NCBI GenBank assembly: GCA_937893815.1
Contig: CALCSH010000589.1
Span: 1-6,382 of the forward strand
Length of the DNA stretch: 6,382 nt
DNA from: an uncultured Anaerolineae bacterium
GTDB lineage: Bacteria > Chloroflexota > Anaerolineae > Anaerolineales > UBA11858
Direction of reading: 5' to 3'
In this document: piece after piece, positions 1 through 6,198 of the stretch
How positions within the stretch are numbered: position 1 is the first letter of the stretch
Layout of the letters: each line of letters opens with the position of its first letter
The notes under the pieces: model-generated
Seen by the model: only the letters and a program-made list of their open reading frames with translations
What the model was told of the DNA's origin: nothing
The model's database searches: none
Position numbers and translations under genes: made by a program

Positions 1-226
1 GGGTTTCTGGTTTGCGCCAGAAGGTAAATGCGACCAACACAAAAACGGCGACCCCGACAAGCAGCACAGTGGCCAACGCAAAGCGCGTTTTAGAAAGTCC
101 CAATAGCCAGACATTTTGCGCGTCGCCAAGGATGTTTAACAGGTAAATAAGCGCGGCCAACCCCTCAAGGGCGGTAATAAGGGCAAATAGGCTGAAGGCT
201 TTCACACGCCCATCGGTCTGAGACAT
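1..226 (-). CDS. N-terminal part of an unidentified membrane protein (cut by window edge)
   Basis: The frame opens with ATG at 226-224 and stays open for 75 codons to the left edge, so only the N-terminus is seen. The protein starts MSQTDGRVKAF. It has two clear hydrophobic segments, about residues 11-30 and 49-68. Between them is a short polar stretch (GDAQNVWLLGLSKTRF), and a basic FWRKPE follows the second helix. A GGAGA ribosome binding site lies four bases before the ATG, the best one in the window, which makes the start secure. The gene follows the 696-residue membrane protein by 82 bases in the same direction. Its two-helix opening resembles the opening of that neighbour in layout (helix, QN-containing loop, helix, basic turn). 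It could therefore be a second polytopic glycosyltransferase-like protein or a small membrane protein of the locus. I do not recognise the family, and too little is visible to assign a function. Confidence 0.75.
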   Translation of the reverse strand, partial: MSQTDGRVKAFSLFALITALEGLAALIYLLNILGDAQNVWLLGLSKTRFALATVLLVGVAVFVLVAFTFWRKPET

Positions 227-230
227 AAAA

Positions 231-235
231 TCTCC
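231..235 (-). promoter_or_regulatory. Ribosome binding site of the gene starting at 226
   Basis: Read on the minus strand this is GGAGA, followed by four T bases and then the ATG. It is the only strong Shine-Dalgarno match before any start codon in the window. Confidence 0.65.
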
Positions 236-244
236 ATACGGTCA

Positions 245-302
245 GGTGATTGGGTATCAGGTACAGGATATCTACTCCCTGATCACCCGATCCCTGATTA
301 CC
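245..302. repeat. Intergenic imperfect palindrome, family A (copy 1)
   Basis: The left arm begins GGTGATTGGGTATCAGG (245-261) and the right side ends CCTGATTACC (293-302). The outer arms pair with several mismatches. An inner stem joins CAGG at 264-267 to CCTG at 278-281. The element fills most of the 82-base gap and ends six bases from the stop codon of the 696-residue protein. On the plus strand a T5 run (306-310) follows the stem; on the sense strand no T-run follows. It is the most degenerate of the three family A copies, so membership rests on the shared GGTGATT and CTGATTACC ends. Confidence 0.55.
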
Positions 303-308
303 GTGTTT

Positions 309-2399
309 TTACGGATAGTACGAACAATCGCCAATCTCTTCCCGCGGCACGAAAAACCAGACATGGGTCTTGTCTTTGGAATACTTGGGTTCGTAGTAGC
401 AATACAGTGGTTCGGTGATGAGTTGTACCCAGGCGTCGTTTTCAGCATCCCATTGCTCATCTTCACGGGAATAGCGGATGCGCTGCGGATCGGTGATAAT
501 CAGACCGAAGCGCTGCTCAGCGAGATCGCGGTAGAGCGGGGTTAGATACTCAATATCTTGCGCCAGGGCGCGATCCATAACCTGCTTCTTTTCGTATTCC
601 GGCACGAGGGGAATATCCACCACGCCGAAGGTAATCAATTGGCGTTGATCCATGAAAAGAACTTCGCCGCCTTCGGCGACCACGGCCTGAGACTCAGCGA
701 CGAGCAAGTCTATGGTGTGATCCACATACTCCTGTTCGGGGAGTTCGAGAGGCATGGCATCCATCAGGGGCAAAAAGGCGGGAATCAGGGCCAGGAAGAA
801 AAAGAGAATCTTGACTCCCAGGGTTTGACTTTGCAAATCAGCGAGGGTTCGCGCCCCGCCATGCTCCCAGGCCGCGGCGGCCACGAAGACCAGACTTACC
901 AGGAACATATCCAGGTTGTGCAGGTTGCTGCCGCCGCCAATTTTGACGCTGATAATCAGGCCAATGCCCAGAAATCCCAGCAGCCCACCAACGACAGCCA
1001 GTTTTTGCCAAAGGTTGAGCTGCCAACGCTTGAGAACCGCCAGATAGAGCACCAAAATCAAAATCGGAGCGGCTGCCAGCGCCAACTCCAACACGATACC
1101 CAGCCCATTGGTGGGATTCGGCCACAGGCGCGCCCATAGGAGGGGCTGATCGGTGAGGAAGGAGGTGCTGCCACTGACGGCTTCGACCGCATCGGCGGTA
1201 TCGGTGAAGATGGCCGCGGGGGTCGGAGTCGGCAAATTGGCCGCCGCGCCACCCTGGGCCGCGTTCGCCAATCCCAGTTGACGCGAGATGCGCGCCCAGC
1301 CACGTTGAATCCCCACGCCGCCGAGCAAGCCCGCCAATCCGTACAAGCTCGCCTGTAGCCAGGTGCGCCAGGACATGCGCTTCCCTGGGGGCGTTTCACC
1401 ATCCAGCAGAGCCACCAATACCGCCCAGACTGCCGGGGCAATCATCCAGGTCAGACGACTGAGTTGAGCGTAGTATCCGGCCAGATAAATCAAGGGCAGG
1501 GCCAGCCAGAGCGGTTTGCGGCGCGCCCCGGCGACGAGGATGGCGCTCAGAACGAGGGGAGTGTAAATGGGGCCTTGATAGAGAAACAGGAAAAGCCACA
1601 CGCCACCCCAGAACCAATCTTTGCGCTCGCCGGGGAGGCCGCGCAGGGCTGTCCAACCGAGGAGCAGATAGGGCACGGTGAAAACCAGCGCCGACCACAA
1701 ACGCACACCCTTGAGGGTTACATGGTTAAACAAAAATGGCAGCCCCCACAGCGACTGGCGTCCAATATCAATATAGGCCTCAAAACGCTGGTTGATGGGG
1801 TAATCGTAAAGTCGCCGCCCGTAGAGCCAGGAATAATCCCAGATGCGGTTGCCCTCCGACCAGGTTAGCGAGAGAGGATACTCCACCACGGTAACGAACT
1901 CCACAGCGAAAACGATCACCGCGCCTACAGCAACAAAGCTCAATAGCAAAGATCGCCAGCGCAGCAGGTGACGCGGGTGGCGCGTAGCGAAAATTGCCAT
2001 CGCCAGCCCAACAGCAATCAGAAAAGCCAGGCGGAAAGCGGCTCCAGTGAGTTTGAATCCGAGCGGGGTGTAGAGGAAAATTTTAGCGGGGAGCAAGGCC
2101 AGCGCAGCGAAAAACAGCCAGCGCAGAGGGCCAAGTTTGTCGCGGGTGCGTGCCAGGGCCGCCACAAGCTTTTCGGTTTTCCCCGGCAGCCACAGATTTG
2201 CCATGCCCAACATAACCGCCAGCGCGCCAAAAAGTATCATCCCGGCCAGGGGCAGGCCCCAGGTGAGGGTGAACTTGCCAACCCAGTTCTGCGTGCCTTC
2301 GGCGACGGCGTAAAAATCGCTGCCAGCCAAAAACAGCAAAACGAGTACAGCCAATGTAGCAAATAAACGCGCCATCCATACGCGATCAAATGATTTCAT
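309..2399 (-). CDS. Polytopic membrane protein, probable GT-C-type glycosyltransferase
   Basis: A 696-residue integral membrane protein with about 13 hydrophobic helices. Examples are near residues 9-25, 46-66, 93-109, 118-138, 149-170, 234-251, 262-290, 296-312, 318-332, 349-364, 429-456, 466-484, 494-510 and 528-547. A soluble tail of about 145 residues follows. After the fifth helix comes a loop with WSEGN (180-184), D188 and YDY (198-200). This recalls the acidic first catalytic loop of GT-C enzymes that use lipid-phosphate sugars. KIGGGSN followed by HNLD (486-497) resembles the lysine-glycine-asparagine stretch before a late helix in GT-39/GT-87-like proteins. A long extramembrane loop (about 375-425) is rich in Ala, Gly and Thr and contains PTPTP (390-394). 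The frame extends six codons further to a GTG at 2417; I chose the first ATG because neither start has a good ribosome binding site. The membrane nature is certain. The GT-C assignment is inferred from layout and weak motifs, not a firm family match. Confidence 0.8.
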   Translation of the reverse strand: MKSFDRVWMARLFATLAVLVLLFLAGSDFYAVAEGTQNWVGKFTLTWGLPLAGMILFGALAVMLGMANLWLPGKTEKLVAALARTRDKLGPLRWLFFAALALLPAKIFLYTPLGFKLTGAAFRLAFLIAVGLAMAIFATRHPRHLLRWRSLLLSFVAVGAVIVFAVEFVTVVEYPLSLTWSEGNRIWDYSWLYGRRLYDYPINQRFEAYIDIGRQSLWGLPFLFNHVTLKGVRLWSALVFTVPYLLLGWTALRGLPGERKDWFWGGVWLFLFLYQGPIYTPLVLSAILVAGARRKPLWLALPLIYLAGYYAQLSRLTWMIAPAVWAVLVALLDGETPPGKRMSWRTWLQASLYGLAGLLGGVGIQRGWARISRQLGLANAAQGGAAANLPTPTPAAIFTDTADAVEAVSGSTSFLTDQPLLWARLWPNPTNGLGIVLELALAAAPILILVLYLAVLKRWQLNLWQKLAVVGGLLGFLGIGLIISVKIGGGSNLHNLDMFLVSLVFVAAAAWEHGGARTLADLQSQTLGVKILFFFLALIPAFLPLMDAMPLELPEQEYVDHTIDLLVAESQAVVAEGGEVLFMDQRQLITFGVVDIPLVPEYEKKQVMDRALAQDIEYLTPLYRDLAEQRFGLIITDPQRIRYSREDEQWDAENDAWVQLITEPLYCYYEPKYSKDKTHVWFFVPREEIGDCSYYP

Positions 2400-2441
2400 A
2401 AATACGTCGCACCGCACATTTTTTGATCAGAGAAAACTATA

Positions 2442-2515
2442 CAACCGCAGAGAGCGCCGAGTTCGCAGAGAAAAAAAAGTGGTGAACTCTGCATTCTTAG
2501 CGTGATCTGCGGTTG
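2442..2515. repeat. Intergenic imperfect palindrome, family B (copy 1)
   Basis: The outer arms CAACCGCAGA (2442-2451) and TCTGCGGTTG (2506-2515) pair over ten of ten bases. Inside, GCAGAG (2465-2470) pairs with CTCTGC (2487-2492). A competing inner stem, GAGTTC (2459-2464) with GAACTC (2484-2489), is also possible. The element lies in the gap between the GT4 gene and the polytopic membrane protein and ends six bases from the GT4 stop codon. A T6 run (2518-2523) follows on the plus strand and overlaps that stop codon. The CGCAGAGA-type motifs relate it to the element at 3696-3778. Confidence 0.7.
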
Positions 2516-2521
2516 AATTTT

Positions 2522-3679
2522 TTAGGATCGGCTATCTCGGTACAATTGCAAAAACAACGCTTCATACGCCGAACACATCCGCTCCAGGGTGTAGTGTGTC
2601 AGCACCAGGCGGCGGCCTTCTTCGGCCAGACTGGCGCGCAGCGCGGAGTCGCCCAGCAATCTCGTCAATGCCAACGCCAGCGATTGTACCTCACCCGGCG
2701 CAGGCAACAAGCCATGCCGCCCATTTTCGACCACGCTGGCAATTCCCTCCAGAGCGGAGGCTATAACCGGCAACCCCATACCCATCGCTTCCAGCAGCGC
2801 CATCGGCAGGCCTTCCGAGAGCGAGGGCAGAACAAAAATATCGGCAGCATGGAGCAGGGCGTAAACATCATCGCGCGTGCCTAAAAATCGCACCGATTTT
2901 TCAATGCCGAGTTCTTGTGCTTGTTTTTTCAAAGCAGGGTGGAGTGGACCGTCGCCGACCAGGGCGAATACCGCCCAAGGATGTGATTCCAGCACCGCGG
3001 GGATAGCCTCCAGGAGAATCGTTTGACCTTTTTGGTGGGTCTGTCGCCCCACAGTGATGACCAGTTCCGCGGTGGAATCCAGTTCGAGCGCGTCCCGAAG
3101 TTTGGCGCGGCTCTGCGGGGTAAAATCCGCGTGCGGGGGGATTTGCACCCCATTGGGAATCAGAATCACTTTTTCGGGCCGCGTGCGCTCCACCGCCAAC
3201 GTCAACCGTTGCACCCGCGTCGAGACAGCCACCAATGCCGATGTCATCCGCGAATTAATCAACATACCGTGCAAACGTTCCGCAACGGGCGAGATATTCT
3301 CAATCAGCCCGTGATGTGATCCCACCCGCACAGGGACGCGCGCCGCAAAAGCCAGCGGCAGGCCCAGCAAGTTACTATCCGGGGTGAAGGTTTCAATGAT
3401 GTCGAAATGCTCGCGACGCAGTAAACGCCATAGATTCAGCAGGCCGCGCAGCAAACCATAAACGCCGCCGCGGGCCGAACCCGGCTCACTGGAGCGCAAA
3501 TCCATCACGGGGAAGGGGTATTGGGTATTCCAGTTCTCGCGCAGATGGTCTTTATCATAAAAAAAAGCTACCGTCACCCGATAGCCCTGCGCGTGGAACC
3601 ATTCGGCCTGCGTCAGCAGCACTCGCTGCGCCCCGCCGATGGTGATTTGTGTGCCCAGAAAGAGAAACTTTAACGCCAT
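2522..3679 (-). CDS. GT4-family glycosyltransferase (GT-B fold)
   Basis: A 385-residue cytosolic or membrane-associated retaining glycosyltransferase that moves a sugar from a nucleotide-sugar donor to a growing glycan. The N-terminal half carries GGAQRV (15-20), the usual glycine-rich acceptor-side turn after the first strand (LKFLFLGT). The C-terminal Glyco_transf_1 domain shows IPNGV (174-178), VGR (210-212) with K217, GDGP (242-245), FLG (265-267) and the EX7E signature with E289 (SEG) and E297 (LLEAMG), followed by GLPVIAS. Length and motif order are normal for GT4, so it appears intact. The frame extends 21 codons upstream to a TTG at 3742, but those codons lie in a palindromic repeat and add no sensible sequence. 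The ATG before ALKFLFLG is therefore chosen, although no Shine-Dalgarno match precedes it. It follows the GT2 gene by 106 bases. The donor and acceptor sugars cannot be read from the sequence. Confidence 0.93.
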   Translation of the reverse strand: MALKFLFLGTQITIGGAQRVLLTQAEWFHAQGYRVTVAFFYDKDHLRENWNTQYPFPVMDLRSSEPGSARGGVYGLLRGLLNLWRLLRREHFDIIETFTPDSNLLGLPLAFAARVPVRVGSHHGLIENISPVAERLHGMLINSRMTSALVAVSTRVQRLTLAVERTRPEKVILIPNGVQIPPHADFTPQSRAKLRDALELDSTAELVITVGRQTHQKGQTILLEAIPAVLESHPWAVFALVGDGPLHPALKKQAQELGIEKSVRFLGTRDDVYALLHAADIFVLPSLSEGLPMALLEAMGMGLPVIASALEGIASVVENGRHGLLPAPGEVQSLALALTRLLGDSALRASLAEEGRRLVLTHYTLERMCSAYEALFLQLYRDSRS

Positions 3680-3695
3680 AAAATTGGAATACGAT

Positions 3696-3778
3696 TCACC
3701 ACAGAGATACAGAGAACACGAAGAAATTCTTTGTGTTCTCAAAGGGGTTTCTTCGTGCCCTTCGTGTCTCTGTGGTGA
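3696..3778. repeat. Intergenic palindrome, family B (copy 2), with alternative inner hairpin
   Basis: Two 31-base arms (3696-3726 and 3748-3778) pair at 26 of 31 positions. The outermost 12 are perfect (TCACCACAGAGA with TCTCTGTGGTGA). The inner half of the left arm (3713-3725, AGAACACGAAGAA) can instead pair with 3727-3739 (TTCTTTGTGTTCT) at 12 of 13 positions, so two foldings compete. CTTCGTG is directly repeated at 3751-3757 and 3760-3766. The element starts seven bases after the GT2 stop codon and ends 16 bases before the GT4 ATG. On the plus strand a T5 run (3779-3783) follows immediately. Confidence 0.88.
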
Positions 3779-3785
3779 TTTTTAC

Positions 3786-4727
3786 TCAGCCAGTATAACG
3801 CGCCTTGCGCCAGAGAACGAGCAGCTTTTGACGCACTTCCGGCCCAATCCACGAGGCCAGCCAGCCAAGGTAGGCGCTCCACTGAGCAGGGTTTTGGCGA
3901 ATAGCTTTCAGGCTATACGCACGGGCGGCAGACATTTGCTCCGGCGCGCCTGCGGCCAGAATATTGTGCCCGGCGTTGCTGTAGAGTTTGGCCCACGCCC
4001 GGCGGCGGAAATTGGGCAAAAGGGCGGGATCGTCATCCAGGGCTTTTTGCAAATAACGCTCAAAATCGTCGATGGCGCGCGGATCGGCTTTGGCGCCGGA
4101 GGTATTCTCGGCGTGGACGCGCATCGTAGTCAGTGTTTCGGGGATAGCGGCGAAACGATAGTGTCGCGCCACACGCCGCCATAGATCAATATCTTCGCCC
4201 CAGCGCATCGCTTCATCGAAGCCGCCGGTTTCGGCCAGCGTGGCGGCGCGCAGCATCACGCACGAGGGCGGAATCAGCACCGACCAGTCGAGCAGCATTT
4301 CCGGGTAAATGTAGCCATCCAGTTTGGATGTATCGCGTTCTGCCAGCAGGTTTTCAGCCATATCGACGCGGCGAAAGTTGTTATGTACCAACCCGACACC
4401 AGCATCCGCATCGAGAATGGCAACTTGCTTTGCCAATTTTTCAGCTACAAATACATCATCCGAATCCAAAAAAGCAAGATATTCTCCTGCGGCGAGTTGA
4501 ATCCCCCGGTTTCGAGCCGCGGATACGCCCTGGTTTGTCTGTGAATCATAGCGAATTTTGCCAGCCGTTATCCAGGGTTGAAGAGTTGCCTGCGTATCAT
4601 CTATGGAGCCATCATCCACCACAATGATCTCACAATCGTTAAATGTCTGCGCCAAAACGCTCTCGATGGCATCGGGGAGATATTCGGCGCGGTTATATGT
4701 GGGGATGATGACACTAACTTTGGGCAT
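3786..4727 (-). CDS. GT2-family glycosyltransferase (GT-A fold)
   Basis: A 313-residue inverting glycosyltransferase expected to act on the cytosolic face of the membrane, adding one sugar from a nucleotide donor during surface-glycan assembly. It opens with the classic VSVIIPTYNR (4-13). VVDDGS (36-41) is the nucleotide-binding aspartate pair. NQGVSAARNRG (65-75) follows. LDSDD (87-91) is the metal-binding DXD equivalent. The catalytic-base region is WGEDIDLWRRV (176-186). The first 220 residues or so form the Glycos_transf_2 domain, and a helical tail of about 90 residues follows without an obvious membrane helix. The ATG is preceded by GGTGG (minus strand, 4738-4742), spaced ten bases away, a moderate ribosome binding site. 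The gene lies 67 bases after the 443-residue protein and 106 before the GT4 gene. All expected active-site residues are present; the sugar specificity is unknown. Confidence 0.95.
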   Translation of the reverse strand: MPKVSVIIPTYNRAEYLPDAIESVLAQTFNDCEIIVVDDGSIDDTQATLQPWITAGKIRYDSQTNQGVSAARNRGIQLAAGEYLAFLDSDDVFVAEKLAKQVAILDADAGVGLVHNNFRRVDMAENLLAERDTSKLDGYIYPEMLLDWSVLIPPSCVMLRAATLAETGGFDEAMRWGEDIDLWRRVARHYRFAAIPETLTTMRVHAENTSGAKADPRAIDDFERYLQKALDDDPALLPNFRRRAWAKLYSNAGHNILAAGAPEQMSAARAYSLKAIRQNPAQWSAYLGWLASWIGPEVRQKLLVLWRKARYTG

Positions 4728-4737
4728 GGAAAAAGTT

Positions 4738-4742
4738 CCACC
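4738..4742 (-). promoter_or_regulatory. Probable ribosome binding site of the GT2 gene
   Basis: On the minus strand this reads GGTGG, ten bases before the ATG at 4727. It is a partial Shine-Dalgarno match at a slightly long spacing, and it supports the start chosen from the VSVIIPTYNR motif. Confidence 0.4.
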
Positions 4743-4756
4743 AAATTTTCAATGAA

Positions 4757-4797
4757 GAAGCCAGGAAAAAATTCTTGGTTTCCTGACTTCCTAATCA
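4757..4797. repeat. Intergenic palindrome, family A (copy 2), containing a stop codon
   Basis: GAAGCCAGGAAA (4757-4768) and TTTCCTGACTTC (4779-4790) pair at 11 of 12 positions around a ten-base loop. On the sense strand the element opens with TGATTAGGAA (4797-4788), whose TGA is the stop codon of the 443-residue protein. TCAGGAAACCAA follows one base later (4786-4775). Both blocks recur in the same order in the element at 6134-6198, where eight bases separate them, so the two copies share an origin. This is the only gap without a T-run after the stem on the plus strand. Confidence 0.75.
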
Positions 4798-6126
4798 AGT
4801 AGATATAAGGATTTCGCGCCAGCGCGCCACGCGGCGAGTGATCTCTTCATGGGTAATAGCGTCGCTCTCGTGCGCCGTCCAGCCCTGATCCTGCGTTTTG
4901 ATACCCAGTACAGCCAGCGCATTCTGGTACAGTTTCCAGCCGCGTTTGCGCGCCAGACGGTAGAGCCGCGCCGCGGTCAAACGCTCCAACTGGCGGGCAA
5001 TTTCCAGCGGGGGCGGCGTGGGCAATTCCCCATTAGCCTTGGCGGTGAGCATCCTGGCAATATTGGCAATCGCGTCGCCGCGGCTCATCATCAAAGGCGT
5101 AAGCCAATCTTCCAGAGCCAGCCAGTTTTCGGGGTATTCAGTTTGTGCAATCGCGGCGAGAAAATCTTGTTGCGTTTCCAGTTGATCAGTGAGAGCGTAC
5201 CATTCGGCGTGGAGCAGCCTCGGAAACGCTTGGGGAGCCATCATATAGACTGGCTTGCGAGCAACCGCGGCTTCGAGCAAGGTAGTGCTATACGAAGAAA
5301 CCACCACATCCGAGGCTAAAATCCACTCGCGCACGGTACCATGTTTGATAAAGTGCAAACGGGCAGGCAAATCCCCGGCGTATTCACGCACGCGCTCGAT
5401 GAAATTTTGCGCCGGGATCGCCGGGCGCGGGCGAATGATGATTTCTAATTCGTCAATCTTGGCGGCTTCCCGCCACCAGCTAGAAGCCTCGCGCATTGAA
5501 TCACGCGCAAAATCACGGTATTCATAGGCCTGCTGCGGATCAAAGCCACGCCGGATACGCGCCCGCACCATGTGATCTTCAAAAAATGCCCAGCCGTAAT
5601 TTTCGGGAATAAAAACCCAGCGTTTCGACGCGTCCAGGCCGAATTGCTGCGCCAGGTCTGCGCGCTGGTCCCCATAATAATCGGCATACGGCGGGCGGTA
5701 GAGCACATATGAGGGGTTCCCGTTGATATAAATATGCTCCGGCGGCACGGCGTGAGTTTGCAAATACTCAGCGAAAAAATCCCCCCAGGCGTGATAAAGC
5801 ACATATTTTTTGGCGAACTCGTCTTTGGGTGAGTTTAAATCTTTCTGCGCCTGTCCCAAGACCTGTTCATAAGAAAGACTGACGTATTCCGCCGCAGGCC
5901 AACGCGCTACAATTTTGTCCAGACCAGCCTCATGGATGGCAACGCAATAGGGCAGCGCCACAACGCGCGGCTGAAAGTGGGTCAGTGTTTCCTCGATGTG
6001 ATGCGTAATCGAAGCGATTTCCACGGATAAGCAGGAATCGCGCTCAATGATGGTCTTGACCGCGCAGGCGATATCCAGCTCGCGGGCAACGTGTTCGACG
6101 AAGTAGATGATGTCAACGGTTTTCAT
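4795..6126 (-). CDS. Surface carbohydrate biosynthesis protein, GT-B-like
   Basis: A 443-residue soluble protein without signal peptide or membrane helices. The N-terminal half (MKTVDIIYFVEHVARELD...) looks like a Rossmann-type domain. It contains LSYEQVL (84-90), WGDFFAEYL (114-122) and INGNPSY (134-140), the last resembling the WG...GNP pattern of capsule-type GT-B proteins. The second half has VFIPENYGWAFF (171-182), RPRP (232-235) and SSYSTTLLEAAVARKP (277-292). That last segment is the kind of Ser/Thr-rich nucleotide-binding loop seen in CDP-glycerol transferase-like and capsule-synthesis families. These features match proteins annotated as surface carbohydrate biosynthesis proteins in polysaccharide loci; the biochemical reaction of that group is, as far as I know, not settled. 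It lies directly after the NeuA-type gene (67-base gap), so transfer of the CMP-activated sugar is a reasonable but unproven idea. The ATG at 6126 begins a convincing first strand but has no Shine-Dalgarno match, because the palindrome ends only seven bases upstream. Confidence 0.88.
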   Translation of the reverse strand: MKTVDIIYFVEHVARELDIACAVKTIIERDSCLSVEIASITHHIEETLTHFQPRVVALPYCVAIHEAGLDKIVARWPAAEYVSLSYEQVLGQAQKDLNSPKDEFAKKYVLYHAWGDFFAEYLQTHAVPPEHIYINGNPSYVLYRPPYADYYGDQRADLAQQFGLDASKRWVFIPENYGWAFFEDHMVRARIRRGFDPQQAYEYRDFARDSMREASSWWREAAKIDELEIIIRPRPAIPAQNFIERVREYAGDLPARLHFIKHGTVREWILASDVVVSSYSTTLLEAAVARKPVYMMAPQAFPRLLHAEWYALTDQLETQQDFLAAIAQTEYPENWLALEDWLTPLMMSRGDAIANIARMLTAKANGELPTPPPLEIARQLERLTAARLYRLARKRGWKLYQNALAVLGIKTQDQGWTAHESDAITHEEITRRVARWREILIST

Positions 6127-6133
6127 GGGATTT

Positions 6134-6198
6134 GGTGATTAGGTAATTGGGGCTTAGGATCAGGTGTTGGTTTCCTGATTACCTAATTCCTAATCACC
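6134..6198. repeat. Intergenic palindrome, family A (copy 3), containing a stop codon
   Basis: GGTGATTAGG (6134-6143) and CCTAATCACC (6189-6198) pair at ten of ten positions. AATT (6145-6148) pairs with AATT (6185-6188), and ATCAGG (6159-6164) pairs with CCTGAT (6174-6179), leaving a nine-base loop and some unpaired bases in the left arm. The TGA stop codon of the NeuA-type gene (6194-6196) lies inside the right arm. The other end sits seven bases from the next ATG. A T5 run (6201-6205) follows the stem on the plus strand. Confidence 0.85.

Noticed and set aside
246..545. Plus-strand open frame of 99 codons starting MIGYQVQDIY
   Set aside because: It starts in the palindrome and runs antisense over the C-terminal coding end of the polytopic membrane protein. 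It has no ribosome binding site or recognisable domain.
558..1139. Plus-strand open frame of 193 codons
   Set aside because: It is wholly antisense to the membrane protein gene. The Gln/His-rich composition is what is expected from the reverse strand of a hydrophobic-helix gene.
2400..2417. Six-codon upstream extension (GTG start) of the polytopic membrane protein
   Set aside because: It uses GTG with no ribosome binding site. The ATG at 2399 gives a normal basic N-terminus before the first helix.
2436..2441. Minus-strand TATAGT as a promoter -10 box before the polytopic membrane protein
   Set aside because: No TTGACA-like -35 lies at a proper spacing; the place is taken by the palindrome. 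A lone hexamer is not enough.
3639..4184. Plus-strand open frame of 181 codons spanning the palindrome and the GT2 C-terminus
   Set aside because: It is antisense to two well-supported glycosyltransferases, crosses the repeat, and shows no motif or ribosome binding site.
6134..6198. Sense-strand intrinsic terminator after the NeuA-type gene
   Set aside because: The hairpin is good, but the sense strand continues AAATCCCATG with no T-run, directly into the next gene.
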